From contig CM055266.1 in assembly GCA_029237695.1 (NCBI GenBank), positions 123,308,569 to 123,372,568 of the forward strand: DNA of 64,000 bases, written 5' to 3'. Shown here one piece after another: positions 43,832-53,068 of this stretch. Each line of letters opens with the position of its first letter. Within the stretch, counting starts at the first letter, position 1. The notes below the pieces were generated by a model that saw nothing but the letters and a program-made list of their open reading frames with translations, had not been told where the DNA came from and made no database searches. A program made the position numbers and the translations under genes. This DNA comes from Conchocele bisecta (lineage: Eukaryota; Mollusca; Bivalvia; Lucinida; Thyasiridae).

Positions 43832-44515
43832 TCACAATGGTGCTGTAACATTTCCTCCGACTTTATTTCCAAGTTTTACCCTAAATTTATCCCAATCAGT
43901 ACACTCAATTTTGGGCATGGTGGCGCGCGCCTTGATTCTTATATCATTTTTTAATTCTTCATATCTCCCCATTTCTTCCACCACGGATTCAAACTCTAAA
44001 TTTGATATTTTCTTATCGGCCAACGCTTTGGACACCATAACGTCGATGCTATTTTTCTTAGACCTAGCGAGAACGGATATTCTATCATGTTTTCTACTTT
44101 TTTTCTCTAGTTTTCCCCCCGCCGCCCTAATTACCATACAAAGTGTTCCAGATAAAACGGTAATTCCACTCAAAACCCCTGCAAGTGGAACCGTTACAAT
44201 TGTAGATAACGTTGCAGCAGTCCCCGCCCCACACAACACAGAAACACTTGCCAGAACCGTACTAGATGCTTCAGCTATGTTCGCCGCGAGCTTATATTTG
44301 TTAGCGTGTCTTTTTCTATTTGCACATTCCCTAACTAAAATATCCTGCATAGCGACGATATTATTCAGCCTAAAATCTGAACTTCTTTCGTTAATTGGAT
44401 ATAGTGTTGGTGGAGTGGTATTGAGAGTTGGATACAGTGTTGGTGGAGTGGTATTGAGAGTTGGATACAGTGTTGGTGGAGTGGTATTGAGAGTTGGATA
44501 CAGTGATTCGTTCAT
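43832..44515 (-). CDS. Conserved Polinton-associated membrane protein (element 2)
   Basis: A 227-residue intact homologue of the element 1 protein at 20184-20786. The N-terminus is extended by an 11-residue repeat (YPTLNTTPPTL, three full copies and the start of a fourth) encoded by a 33-bp tandem repeat at 44395-44508. Two hydrophobic segments follow (about residues 75-130), then the conserved block RKHDRISVLARSKKNSID and an acidic helix (EFESVVEEMGRYEELK). Function unknown. The Thr/Pro-rich repeats look like an extended, possibly surface-exposed stalk. It lies just downstream of the fibre-like gene on the same strand. Confidence 0.75.
   Translation of the reverse strand: MNESLYPTLNTTPPTLYPTLNTTPPTLYPTLNTTPPTLYPINERSSDFRLNNIVAMQDILVRECANRKRHANKYKLAANIAEASSTVLASVSVLCGAGTAATLSTIVTVPLAGVLSGITVLSGTLCMVIRAAGGKLEKKSRKHDRISVLARSKKNSIDVMVSKALADKKISNLEFESVVEEMGRYEELKNDIRIKARATMPKIECTDWDKFRVKLGNKVGGNVTAPL
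44395..44508. repeat. 33-bp tandem repeat within the membrane protein gene
   Basis: The unit ttggatacagtgttggtgga plus gtggtattgagag starts at 44395, 44428 and 44461, with a partial unit at 44494. The unit length is a multiple of three, so the frame is kept. Confidence 0.92.
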
Positions 44516-44537
44516 GATTTTTCAATATATTAGTATT

Positions 44538-46030
44538 TTACAAATTAAGTTCAATTAACAATGAGACAATAGTGGAAGAACTCTCTGGGTCACCGATTTT
44601 CGTAACAAAGTTAATAACACTACTTTGGGAAAGTCTAATTCGATCATAACCGGCGAACGCAACAATCGTCGAACTATCTCCAGAGATTTTAGTGACTCCA
44701 ACACCCCGTTCTTCCCCATCTACTACAATATTTATCGCGACCGCGCCCACAGGTTTACCACTACCATTAACCGAGCAGACCGCCATTCGGACAACTTCAC
44801 CTGCAGTTGTCATAGCGTATCCCCCACATTTATTACTCGCTTTGGCACCGAACGAATATTCATAGTGCCCCTCAACCAATGGGCCCCGCTTCTCAGCCCA
44901 AACTGTTATGACACGTTTTGGCGTTTTCATTGTTCGCACTATTCCGGCAAGCGCACTGTTTGAGGTATATGCCTCAGTACGAATCTTATAAGAGGCCTCC
45001 TCAAGAGCTTTGGTCGCGGCTATACGATCATGTTTCAGTTTATCGGTTATCTTTTCGTCTAGTTCGGTAAGTGCCGCTTCTTCTGCTAGAGAGTCCTGTA
45101 AGCGCAACGTGCATCATAAGCCTCCGTAACTGGTTCGCCTGGTGGCCTTCTAGGGTTCTCTTTTTCAAGTACCTGACGAAGGGCTCTCTTTTTGAAATTC
45201 GGTTATTTTCCCGTCTAAGTTCAGCAACCGTCGCCTTCTCTAACGAGAGAGTCCTCTGAGCGCAACACCTCATAAGCCTCCGTAAGGTCCGCCTGGTGGT
45301 CTCGGACTCATCAAGATCCAACCGGGTCTCTTGAAATTCGGTTATTTTTTTATCTAGTTCGGCAACCGCCGCTTCTCTGACGAGAGAGCCTCTAGCGCAA
45401 CACCTCATAAGCCTCCGTGGTCCGCCTGTCTTCTCGGCTTTCTCAATACCGACGTGCTCTTTTCGAAATTTGTTATTTTTTTATCTAGTTCGGTAAATGC
45501 CGCATCTCTAATGAGAGAGTCCTCTAAGCGCAACGTAAGAGCCGCCTGGCGGTCTGCTCGGACTTTATCAATATCCGACCTGCTCTCTTTTCGAAATTTG
45601 GTTATTTTTTTACCTAATTCGGTAAATGCCGCATCTCTAATGAGAGAGACCTCTAAGCGCAACGTAAGGGCCGCCTGGCGGTCTGCTCGGACTTTATCAA
45701 TATCCGACCTGCTCTCTTTTCGAAATTTGGTTATTTTTTTACCTAGTTCGTTTAGTTCCGTTTCTCTGATGAGAGAGTCCTCTGATCGCAACACCTTATA
45801 AGCCGCCTGATCTTTCTCAATTTGTGCATTCGCCGTCAGCACTTCTACTTTAACATCTGATATACTCCTGTGAATCCCGTTTGTGACCTTCGATATAGTT
45901 TTATTGATCAGGGCCTTGGCTTTTCCAGTAGTTAAAAAGTCGCCCTCTGTCGGGATGAATCTTCTGCCGGTTCCAAATTCTTTGAATTTGTCACCCAATC
46001 GGAAGAACTACCTGGTCCGTATATACTCAT
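44538..46030 (-). pseudogene. Fibre-like protein with long coiled-coil shaft, frameshifted (element 2)
   Basis: Counterpart of the short fibre-like gene of element 1. It starts MSIYGPGSS at 46030 and shifts frame within the first dozen codons. A shaft follows, built from about six copies of a roughly 129-bp (43-residue) unit with words such as SLIRDAAFTELDKKITKFRKE and DIDKVRADRQAAL, strongly heptad-like. The C-terminal domain (44538-44940) starts ITVWAEKRGPLVEGHYEYSFGA and ends VINFVTKIGDPESSS, matching the element 1 knob-like domain. Frames change at least three times (near 46010, 45405 and 45100), so it is not translatable as one protein. Assignment as an attachment fibre is structural inference: a trimeric-coil shaft plus a beta-rich head. 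Confidence 0.65.
45064..45800. repeat. Coiled-coil coding repeats, about 129 bp, six copies
   Basis: The marker cggtaaatgccgcatctcta recurs at 45491 and 45620 (129 bp apart, nearly identical). More diverged copies lie at about 45064, 45222, 45360 and 45749. The two central units are nearly the same sequence, which points to recent expansion. Confidence 0.85.
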
Positions 46031-46077
46031 TCTTAATTTTTTCAAAAATTATTAATTATAATATTGGGCACCTATAC

Positions 46078-46764
46078 TCAATTGGAAATTTCGAGAACTA
46101 CCGAAATCGGATAATCGTTTTTCAACTTTCTCGCTTGATCATCGAGAATAGAGACCGTAAATTCGTGGATATGTCCCGATTCCAAAACTTTCATCTCGGG
46201 GTGTGGGAAGTCTAAAGTCACAGTCTCGCCATAGAAATAGTCGCTGGCGGGCACAGTTTTCAGTAAAGTGCTGGGGGATCCGTCTACCGTGTTGTACGAT
46301 GTGTTCACCCGATCCAGGTGCACCCTGAGAGTTTTCGTGAAGGCGAAGTCCACCGGATTATCACCGACGTACTCACCCGGCGTAAACACTCCTTTGTTTG
46401 AGGAGTATGTCTCTCTAAAACCGAGTTGAATACCCAACCCAGGGGAGACCACTACCTTATTATCACTGCTGATGGTCATTGTTGCGAGCCCGGTAGCATT
46501 CGATACTGTTAGGTTGATTATACCGTCAAGCTCTGAGTTGACAAAATCTTTGAGCTGTCTTATTCCCCACAGTCCGTGAGGCAGCTTCACACCGAATTGT
46601 TGTTCACCCTTCACATAGTAAAACCCTTCGCTCTTCCCCACATTCTGCCACCCAACCGTGGAGGTGATTGATCTGAGGCCCACCCGGCGTTTTCCGCAGC
46701 AGTTGTCGATTGATTTTTGAAGTTCACAACTCTCTTTTTGAACATTAGTGATAGTAGCAAACAT
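46078..46764 (-). CDS. Candidate minor virion (penton-like) protein (element 2)
   Basis: Intact frame of 228 residues from the ATG at 46764 (a further in-frame ATG at 46794 lies inside the divergent neighbour and is less likely). It contains SCELQKSIDNCCGKRRVGLRS, GLWGIRQLKDFVNSELDG, a beta-rich middle, VDFAFTKTLRVHLDRVNTSY and a C-terminus YPISVVLEISN. The order of short beta segments, a one-turn helix after PHGLW and a late conserved strand is the pattern I associate with a single-jelly-roll-like protein common in invertebrate Polinton-like elements. The penton label is inference; a fold prediction would decide. It is divergent from the large conserved protein with a 14-bp gap, so the two probably share a promoter. 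Confidence 0.65.
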   Translation of the reverse strand: MFATITNVQKESCELQKSIDNCCGKRRVGLRSITSTVGWQNVGKSEGFYYVKGEQQFGVKLPHGLWGIRQLKDFVNSELDGIINLTVSNATGLATMTISSDNKVVVSPGLGIQLGFRETYSSNKGVFTPGEYVGDNPVDFAFTKTLRVHLDRVNTSYNTVDGSPSTLLKTVPASDYFYGETVTLDFPHPEMKVLESGHIHEFTVSILDDQARKLKNDYPISVVLEISN

Positions 46765-46778
46765 AATAACATCTTTCA
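46765..46778. promoter_or_regulatory. Divergent gene junction, 14-bp gap (element 2)
   Basis: Same layout and spacing as 24635-24648 in element 1. The wording catctttcaatgg overlaps the + start. Confidence 0.45.
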
Positions 46779-48177
46779 ATGGATACCAAAGCATTTAGCT
46801 TTAACTCTAATGCGAAGTACGTGGTCGGAGGTAAATACACACAAAAAGACGTTGTTAACCGCCTTGTACACCCAACCGTAACGGTTAGACCGGACAGCGG
46901 CTTTGCCACCAACTTCCCCGACATCTTTGAACAATATAGGCTGCTCAAGATTACTACGATGGAGGCGGTAAACAGGTGGAAAGCAACATCGATGCAGTTT
47001 TGGCAGAACCAAATAAATTTCGCTGTATGGTGCGCAACAGCCGGGTGTGGAGTTTCACATAAAGACCATCTGACATCCAAGAATGTCATGCTCCGAAGTG
47101 TCTACAACTTTCACGCGTATTATACTATTAGGAGGATTCTCAAAGAACTAGGTATTTCCACTACCTCAAGACGACGCCTGGGATCCCATTTCCAACGCAT
47201 ACGACCGTATGGCGTTTGAAAGACTGTGTAACGAATTTAACGTTTCAAAAGACGCGGACTGGAGACAGAAAGCATTTCCTGGCATCGGGGACGTTCTCAT
47301 TCGGGGCCAGTCTGGAAATTGGACACAGACTGATTTTAGACACGATCACTCCGGTGACCACATCGTCAGTCGGAACGCCGGGAATTTTGACCCCGCGACT
47401 ATGACTTTCGGGCCGGAAGTGTCTGGAGGTCGGCACTGTGGCGTGTTTTCTTGTAAAATGTTACCTCCGAAACGGGCTCACGTCGATTACATACAGCAGG
47501 CTGCTGAGGTTCAGGACGCGTGGGGTACATTTATGTTAGATAAAGGTATAGGGTTCACGCAGGCTGGGGTTACTCGCGTCAACGACTCCATTCGCACATA
47601 CGTCTGGGCCATCCTCGGCGCACAGAAGCAAACTCGCAGTTCTATACTGGGCACGGGAACAGCGTTTGATGCACAAAAACAATTCTTGGCACTTGTGGAG
47701 GACGCCATCTCAGCTAGGGTGGACCTGGAGAAGGCGATCCAGAATTATCAAGACGTTTTGCAGAATGCCAGCACCCCAGTAGACTATGTATTTGGAATAG
47801 GTCTTTATATGGCGCCGAGCAATATGATACTACGAGACGACCCGGTTGACGGTTACAATAATCAGATCGTAATCGCCACCGCCAATCAAAAAATCGGCCA
47901 CAACGGTAACGTGAACACGGATATCATCAAGCGCACCCCCAACAGTGGAACCGATTTCATAAAACACAAAATGGATACACCTCCCTCAACACAATCGAAC
48001 CCAGTACCCCCAATTCGTAAATTAGATGCACCATCGAGTTCCATCAACAGACCAATCGCGATTGAAGAAACACCAATCATCAACAATGTTGCAATTGGAA
48101 GCACAACACACGAGGAGGAGAAATTAGGGCTCGTCATCGCCCTCGTGGCGATCGGATTATTTACGCTTTGGTTGTAG
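46779..48177 (+). pseudogene. Large conserved Polinton-associated protein, frameshifted (element 2)
   Basis: Homologue of 24649-26004. Frame 46779-47219 carries the N-terminus through YYTIRRILKELG; frame 47209-48177 carries MAFERLCNEFNVSKDADWRQK to the end. They are joined in element 1 but separated here by one extra base near 47155 (ggtatttccactacc against ggtattccactacc). The C-terminal tail is less Pro-rich than in element 1 and ends in a hydrophobic segment (LGLVIALVAIGLFTLWL) that element 1 lacks, so a membrane anchor may be the ancestral end. The 3' end overlaps the convergent coiled-coil/membrane gene by 21 bp. CCAAT-type palindromes lie in the tail (48052-48064). Confidence 0.7.
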
Positions 48178-49449
48178 GAACTCTCTGGCGAAGAATAGTA
48201 GGAGACCGGCGATTGCCACGATTAAAGCCCAGGTATTTTTGGCTAGCCATCCGGCCGTTTTTGATAATATAGATAGCAAGTAAGAAACGATACTTCCGAT
48301 CAGTCCAGGTAGTGCGGCAGCCGCCTTTTCGGCTAATTTAGCCAGGAGACTGGCGAGGGCTTTTAGTTGTTTTTTTACCCACTCCTTGGCTCCACCGGAT
48401 GGAGCGGGTGCTGGTGCTGGAGCGGGTGGTGGCGCCGCACCACCAGTGAAAGCTAGAACTATGGTCGATATAGTCATGCCGATAGCAACGAGGATGCTTG
48501 CTATCGTGACGCCCTGCTCTCTGAACAGAGTGCGAAGACGCTCACCGAGTGTCGTCTCCTCGTGCAGGACCCTCGAGATTGTTTCGCGGATCCGACTTAT
48601 TTGTGTGCGGAGAGCCTCACGGTTAGCCGAGGCGGCCTCCAAGCGAGCTTCTCTTTCGTCCCGCAAAGACCGCAAGCGTTCGGTGATTCGCTCGGTAGAT
48701 TCTCTATCGTCACCGGCATCCTCCAGTTTTCTTTCTTCTAGCGCGATATGTTCATCCAGCGCCGTGAGTTTGGAGAGGTTAAGGACCAGTTCGCCCCGGA
48801 CCGTTTGTAGAGCCTTATCGAGTCCACGGAGTTCTCGAAGAGGTAACGGTGGGTCATCGTTGAGTATTTCCCCCAATTGCGATTGGACGCTGAACGTGGT
48901 CTCCATCGTGTTAATAACGTCGGTGGCTATCTGAGGGACCTCGCTGAGCTCGACCGTTTCTATCGCGGCGGCCGTCTTCGTCATCGTTTCGTCGGTAGAC
49001 TGTAGGGCCGCTACAGCGCGGGCCGGCATAATTGGTTTACCACGTTTCCAATCTGGAAATCCTAGTTCGTTCCTTATGATTTCGCCACCGCCCCGTTTTC
49101 CAGCAATGGTGCCCATTGCTAGGGTTTTTCCGGTCTTCATGTTGACGATCGGGTTATCTGATGCTTTTAGTCGCAACCTACCACGCATATCCAATTCGAA
49201 CTTGGAGTAGTCGCGACCGACAGAGGGGACCAGACCTTTTTCTGTCAAATTGTTGTAGTAGTCGTTTACAGCTCCCTCAAGTAATTCCTGACTTTGACTA
49301 GTGGTAGCGCCACCCAATTGTGATTGGATTGGAACTGGAGTCTCTATGGTGGGTGTCGTGAGGGAATCCTCGAAGTTATCATCATCATCATAATCATCGA
49401 CGTAATCGTCTCTGCCGATTTCATCCATGTCAGCATCGTAATCAGCCAT
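48157..49449 (-). CDS. Coiled-coil/membrane protein (element 2)
   Basis: A 430-residue intact protein with a clear ATG start (MADYDADMDEIG). From N to C: a very acidic N-terminus (DDYVDDYDDDDNFED), a variable region, PLPLRELRGLDKALQTVRGEL, a charged coiled coil (LTALDEHIALEERKLEDAGD onward) and a hydrophobic helix (GVTIASILVAIGMTISTIVL). A PAPAPAP linker, an amphipathic basic helix (KEWVKKQLKALASLLAKLAE) and a final membrane segment before QPKRK complete it. The family is frequent in cnidarian and mollusc Polinton-like elements; function unknown. Anchored at the C-terminus, it could be a virion or assembly-site membrane protein. CCAATTGCGATTGG (48873) and CCAATTGTGATTGG (49314) palindromes lie in the frame. 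Divergent from the capsid gene. Confidence 0.7.
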   Translation of the reverse strand: MADYDADMDEIGRDDYVDDYDDDDNFEDSLTTPTIETPVPIQSQLGGATTSQSQELLEGAVNDYYNNLTEKGLVPSVGRDYSKFELDMRGRLRLKASDNPIVNMKTGKTLAMGTIAGKRGGGEIIRNELGFPDWKRGKPIMPARAVAALQSTDETMTKTAAAIETVELSEVPQIATDVINTMETTFSVQSQLGEILNDDPPLPLRELRGLDKALQTVRGELVLNLSKLTALDEHIALEERKLEDAGDDRESTERITERLRSLRDEREARLEAASANREALRTQISRIRETISRVLHEETTLGERLRTLFREQGVTIASILVAIGMTISTIVLAFTGGAAPPPAPAPAPAPSGGAKEWVKKQLKALASLLAKLAEKAAAALPGLIGSIVSYLLSILSKTAGWLAKNTWALIVAIAGLLLFFAREFLQPKRK

Positions 49450-49507
49450 ATTAATTATGTATTAAAGACAAAACCATACGGGTTTAATAGTTTCAATAAA
49501 ATTAATT
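49450..49507. promoter_or_regulatory. Divergent promoter region before the capsid gene (element 2)
   Basis: A 58-bp AT-rich gap between the - strand membrane gene and the + strand capsid gene, with attaattatg at each end. Promoter role inferred from layout. Confidence 0.4.
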
Positions 49508-50803
49508 ATGTCTTCGTGTGAATTCGGTCGCAAACTCAATCCATACCGCAGACTGCGTGAGACCCTCGGGAGAAAAGGCGTGAGACAGAGTGTCGTTATT
49601 ACGAACAACCCATCGACGATCGACCAGAACCAAAAGCTCTTAGTCCGCTTCCCCAACCTCGGAACTCACGACGTCATTGTGCCGGGTACTGTTCGCCTCG
49701 CTTTCACTATTTCGCTAACATCGACGGACGCGAACCGAACCGTCGTTCAGAACCTGGGTCGCGCCATAGCCAAGAAGACCATGATAAAGATTTCTGGTAA
49801 TGAGGTGATGTCGATCGACGACAGCGACGTCTACCATTGCTATCAGGACCTGTGGAAGACGGCGCAAGAACGCGAAAACGCTGTCTATCAAGGTATTGAC
49901 ACCAGCAAAAATAAGAACGTAACCAAACTTAGAATCGGGGCTGATAACAAGGTAGATAACGACGCGAGCGACAACGCGATCGCGGCCCCTTACGGCAACC
50001 GCTTCTACATCCCGCTCGACTTTGAGTTGCTGGAGAGTCACATGCCCTACTATCAGAGTGCTTTGGCTGACCGCCTCGAATACGAGCTAACGTTCAACGA
50101 CTACGGCCGAGTTCTCATAACCACAGACATGTTATCGACGTATACGATCGACAATGTTTCGCTGGAGTACGACATGGTCACGATGCCCGAACTCGCGCGA
50201 TTGATCAGAACCAAGTACGCCGGGCGCGTTGCCATACTTTACGACCGAGTTCTTCGCCATCGCAAGATGACGAAAGACAAAAGCGACACATTGTGGAATA
50301 TTAATGTCAACGTACCCGCCCGCTCGATGAAAGGTATACTGATGCTGTTTGAGGATGCTCGGTTCGCGTTCGGTGCTAGAAAAACCGACAAATTCTATAG
50401 CCCCAAAATCACGAAGGTAGAGGTGACGATCGAGGGAGTACCCCATCAACTCTACAGCGCGGGCCTTCGCGCGCACCAGCAGTGGGACGAAGCTAGAAAG
50501 CAGTTTGCTGCCGGCTCTAAACGCTCCCCGGAGGTTGTGGCGGTTGCCAAAGACCTGCAGCACTCGGACGTCTCCCTCTCGGAGTTCTTGACTACCAAAT
50601 ACGCCTTATGGCTAGACATGCGAGCCAGCGACGACGACCAAATGCACGGTAGCGGACGTCAAGTTGAGAACGCTAGCGAGGGTGTGACGATCCAGATAAC
50701 CAAAGAGGCTGATGGAAATGGCGCATTGAACGTGTACTTATATATAATTACAGACGCACAACTGAACATCGATGATGGCCGATACGTATCAGCGATCTAC
50801 TAA
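49508..50803 (+). CDS. Candidate major capsid protein, double jelly-roll type (element 2)
   Basis: A 431-residue intact protein starting MSSCEFGRKLNPYRRLRETL. The body has the profile of the capsid-like family seen in cnidarian and mollusc Polinton-like elements: LLVRFPNLGTHDVIVPGTVR, then NLGRAIAKKTMIKISGNEV, DLWKTAQEREN, FYIPLDFELLESHMPYYQSA, LYDRVLRHRKM, and near the end LWLDMRASDDDQMHGSGR and a final beta strand. Its size and its position immediately before the packaging ATPase (ATG of the ATPase inside its last 32 bases) are what is expected of the major capsid gene. The jelly-roll fold itself cannot be seen by eye. It is the best-preserved large virion gene here, and no copy exists in element 1. 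Confidence 0.65.
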   Translation: MSSCEFGRKLNPYRRLRETLGRKGVRQSVVITNNPSTIDQNQKLLVRFPNLGTHDVIVPGTVRLAFTISLTSTDANRTVVQNLGRAIAKKTMIKISGNEVMSIDDSDVYHCYQDLWKTAQERENAVYQGIDTSKNKNVTKLRIGADNKVDNDASDNAIAAPYGNRFYIPLDFELLESHMPYYQSALADRLEYELTFNDYGRVLITTDMLSTYTIDNVSLEYDMVTMPELARLIRTKYAGRVAILYDRVLRHRKMTKDKSDTLWNINVNVPARSMKGILMLFEDARFAFGARKTDKFYSPKITKVEVTIEGVPHQLYSAGLRAHQQWDEARKQFAAGSKRSPEVVAVAKDLQHSDVSLSEFLTTKYALWLDMRASDDDQMHGSGRQVENASEGVTIQITKEADGNGALNVYLYIITDAQLNIDDGRYVSAIY

Positions 50804-51423
50804 TTTTAAGAATCAATACCAATTCACGATTGGAAATGCCCACTCTGCCATAATATGTGGGCAGACAGGATGTGGAAAAACGGTTTTCATCCTCGACTTA
50901 CTCGAGGGATCCTACCGCGATGCCTTTCGTCACATTGTGATCCTATGTCCCACTGTGCGGCACAACGATACTTATCAGCGGCGCCCGTGGATATGGACCG
51001 ACCCTGAGGTATACGTTATTGACCCCGGTGATAGGCTTCACGATTGGTTGCGTGGTTTATACCAAAGATTCCAGGGTGAGCCCACCCTATACGTGATTGA
51101 CGATTGCTCAGCCAAGGCGGCGATGACCAAAAAGAAGACATGCTCTCCGAGCTCGCATTTTCTGGCCGCCATGCTAGGCAAAGTGTATGGATCTCCACTC
51201 AAAAATACAACGCCGTCCTCAAGGATCTGCGCGAGCAAACGAAATGGGTCGCCCTCTTTCACTGCAAAGGACCGAGACTCATTCGATGACTGTCTTAGAG
51301 AGAATGACGTTATCCCAACAACGCGAGGAGCGCCTGGAGGTTCGACAGATGCTTTCGGAAACTAAGCACGCCAAGCTTCTGCTAAAGACTGATCAACCAA
51401 CTGCTTATAAAGTTATCAATTAA
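50772..51423 (+). pseudogene. DNA-packaging ATPase (A32/FtsK type), frameshifted (element 2)
   Basis: The start overlaps the capsid gene by 32 bp (MMADTYQRSTNF). Walker A reads CGQTGCGKTVF and Walker B TLYVIDDC, followed by an AFSGRHARQSVWISTQKY arginine/sensor region and a conserved end (MLSETKHAKLLLKTDQPTAY). The reading frame changes three times (near 51130, 51270 and 51310), so the protein cannot be made intact. This is the enzyme class that pumps DNA into capsids of Polintons, adintoviruses and nucleocytoplasmic large DNA viruses. The homologous region is wholly absent from element 1. Confidence 0.85.
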
Positions 51424-51466
51424 TTAATTATTTTGAAAAAATTAGGAAAATTGCAAAGTAATAAGC

Positions 51467-51592
51467 TAATTGCAATGCTTAACAATGCTTAGCAATTGCT
51501 GAACAATGCTTAGCAATTGCTGAACAATGCTGAACAAATACTGAACAAATGCTGAACAAATGCTTAACAATGGTTAACAATGTTAACAATTT
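51467..51592. repeat. Short irregular tandem array (element 2)
   Basis: Repeats of a 10-20 bp unit close to gcttaacaatgctgaacaat, with alternating caattgc. It lies between the ATPase and the next gene and partly overlaps the first codons of the frame starting at 51580. Confidence 0.8.
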
Positions 51593-51711
51593 GGTGCTCC
51601 ACTGCGAGCTTTGTTGCGAGCATAATGGTGATCATAAGTATCGGGTGGTGCGCTTGGCAATATGCTAAAGTGATGAGACTTGTTAGAATAGTTAAATTAA
51701 TTTTAAGAAAA

Positions 51712-52263
51712 ATGAACTGCGACGAACTTCTCGATCAGCTAATGGAAGAAACCTCAACTCCGACTGCCAACATTCTGAAAGATAATGAAACATCAACTCC
51801 GACAGAGCAATCGGGATCAACTCCAACTCCAACGGCAGTTGGTATTGGGTTGAGTGCAACGACTCCGAATGAAAATGCGGCGCGACGCGAGCGTCTAGCT
51901 GCGCTGGTTGTCTGGGGGACAATCGGAGCATTATCTCGGTAGGCGTCTCTCAGTTTGTCAGGTGGATAAGATGTCAGATGCGGAGATTGATAAAATGTAT
52001 GCGCGATACGAATCCAAATTGGGAGCAGAGATGACAAAAACTCTGGATCGGCGGCTATTCATTTGTACGCTACCGCCGTTATTATTACTTCTCCCTACCA
52101 CAAACACCGAGGGGTTGATTCACGATCTAGAGACTGACCCTTTTATAGGACACACTCTTAGAACAGCCTGCTGCTCAATTTATCACAAGTTTGGAATGTA
52201 CTTAGCTCCACTGACAACCGCGTTGACCACGGGTAAACACTGTCAATTTGGACATATATGCCC
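51712..52263 (+). pseudogene. Conserved Polinton-associated protein (element 2)
   Basis: Begins MNCDELLDQLMEETSTP at 51712; a frame open from 51580 adds a hydrophobic N-terminus of uncertain relevance. It continues to NENAARRERLAALV, after which one extra base near 51910 shifts the frame to SEHYLGRRLSVCQVDKMSDA and MYARYESKLGAEMTKTL. Another pair of compensating indels (about 52045-52100) scrambles the middle before DLETDPFIGHTL and TALTTGKHCQFGHICP. Where element 1 has a stop, here the codon is CGA and translation runs on. Function unknown; the family also occurs in other invertebrate elements. This copy shows the intact N-terminus that element 1 lost. Confidence 0.55.
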
Positions 52264-52283
52264 ACGAACTATAAGCTCTGAAA

Positions 52284-52826
52284 ATGATGACACAAGACAC
52301 ACCCGCGAGAGTGACGGAGTTGAACCAGATTGCTCCAACACAATCGAACCCGAGTGCTACTCCGCCACTGGATGACATACCGCATATAAAAAATCCCAAA
52401 AGACAGGCAGCTGGGCGGGCGGCGGCTGCCACCCGAAAAGATAAACAAGATAAAATACTCGCCGAGCTTTGAGAGGCTAAACTCCAATCGAGATTGGGGA
52501 CGGAGACAGCAAAACATCTGCAATCGGGTTCAACTTCAATCGCGAGTACAACAACACCTCCAATTCACGAATTAGAAGCACACCCAAATTCTTTGAATTT
52601 GACACCCAATACCAACTGCCGTTGGAGTTGGACTGAACCCCAATTCACGAATTGGGTTGTTGGTGGTGGTCTGGCAGTTGTTGGTGCCCTGTGCGTGTGG
52701 AAATTACACCAATCCTTATCGAAAAAACAACCCCCATCAATTCATCCAAAAACAGTTACGAAACACCAATCGCAATTGGATGCGCCCCATTTAAACATTG
52801 ATCACGATCCCTTTTATATGCAATAA
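52284..52826 (+). pseudogene. Small basic/membrane protein with stop codon (element 2)
   Basis: Starts MMTQDTPARVTELNQ, basic block KNPKRQAAGRAAAATRKD, then an in-frame TGA at 52470-52472. The same frame continues with a Pro/Thr-rich region, a membrane segment (WVVGGGLAVVGALCVW) and the conserved end DAPHLNIDHDPFYMQ. The region between is expanded by CCAAT-type palindromes at 52484, 52560, 52612, 52640 and 52766, each in frame. Element 1 has a much shorter middle. Function unknown. Confidence 0.6.
52484..52779. repeat. Cluster of CCAAT..ATTGG palindromes
   Basis: Copies at 52484-52497 (CCAATCGAGATTGG), 52560-52575 and 52640-52655 (CCAATTCACGAATTGG type), 52612-52625 (CCAACTGCCGTTGG) and 52766-52779 (CCAATCGCAATTGG). 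This is the densest cluster of this palindrome family in the window, entirely within one small gene. Confidence 0.8.
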
Positions 52827-52834
52827 TTATAACA

Positions 52835-53068
52835 ATGGCTGAACAAGATGGTAAAATGTTAGTGAATGCGCTTTATCACGCCGTGGTGATATCGGGTTTC
52901 AGTATCGGGTATGCTCGACTATCAAATATGGCCCTAGGAGGGTCCACTCCCAAATTGGACTTTACTGTGAGAGACGCAGGGCTCGCGACCTTAGATGTAG
53001 CGGCCTCAGTTTGGACCCGAGATTATCTAGTTAAAGCTGGAATTCTACCAGCTAATATATGGAAATAA
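52835..53068 (+). CDS. Small membrane-associated protein (element 2)
   Basis: A 77-residue intact homologue of 28245-28478, MAEQDGKMLVNALYHAVVIS..., ending ILPANIWK. Two hydrophobic stretches surround a short polar middle. It is followed with no gap by the next ATG at 53069. Function unknown. Confidence 0.7.
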   Translation: MAEQDGKMLVNALYHAVVISGFSIGYARLSNMALGGSTPKLDFTVRDAGLATLDVAASVWTRDYLVKAGILPANIWK

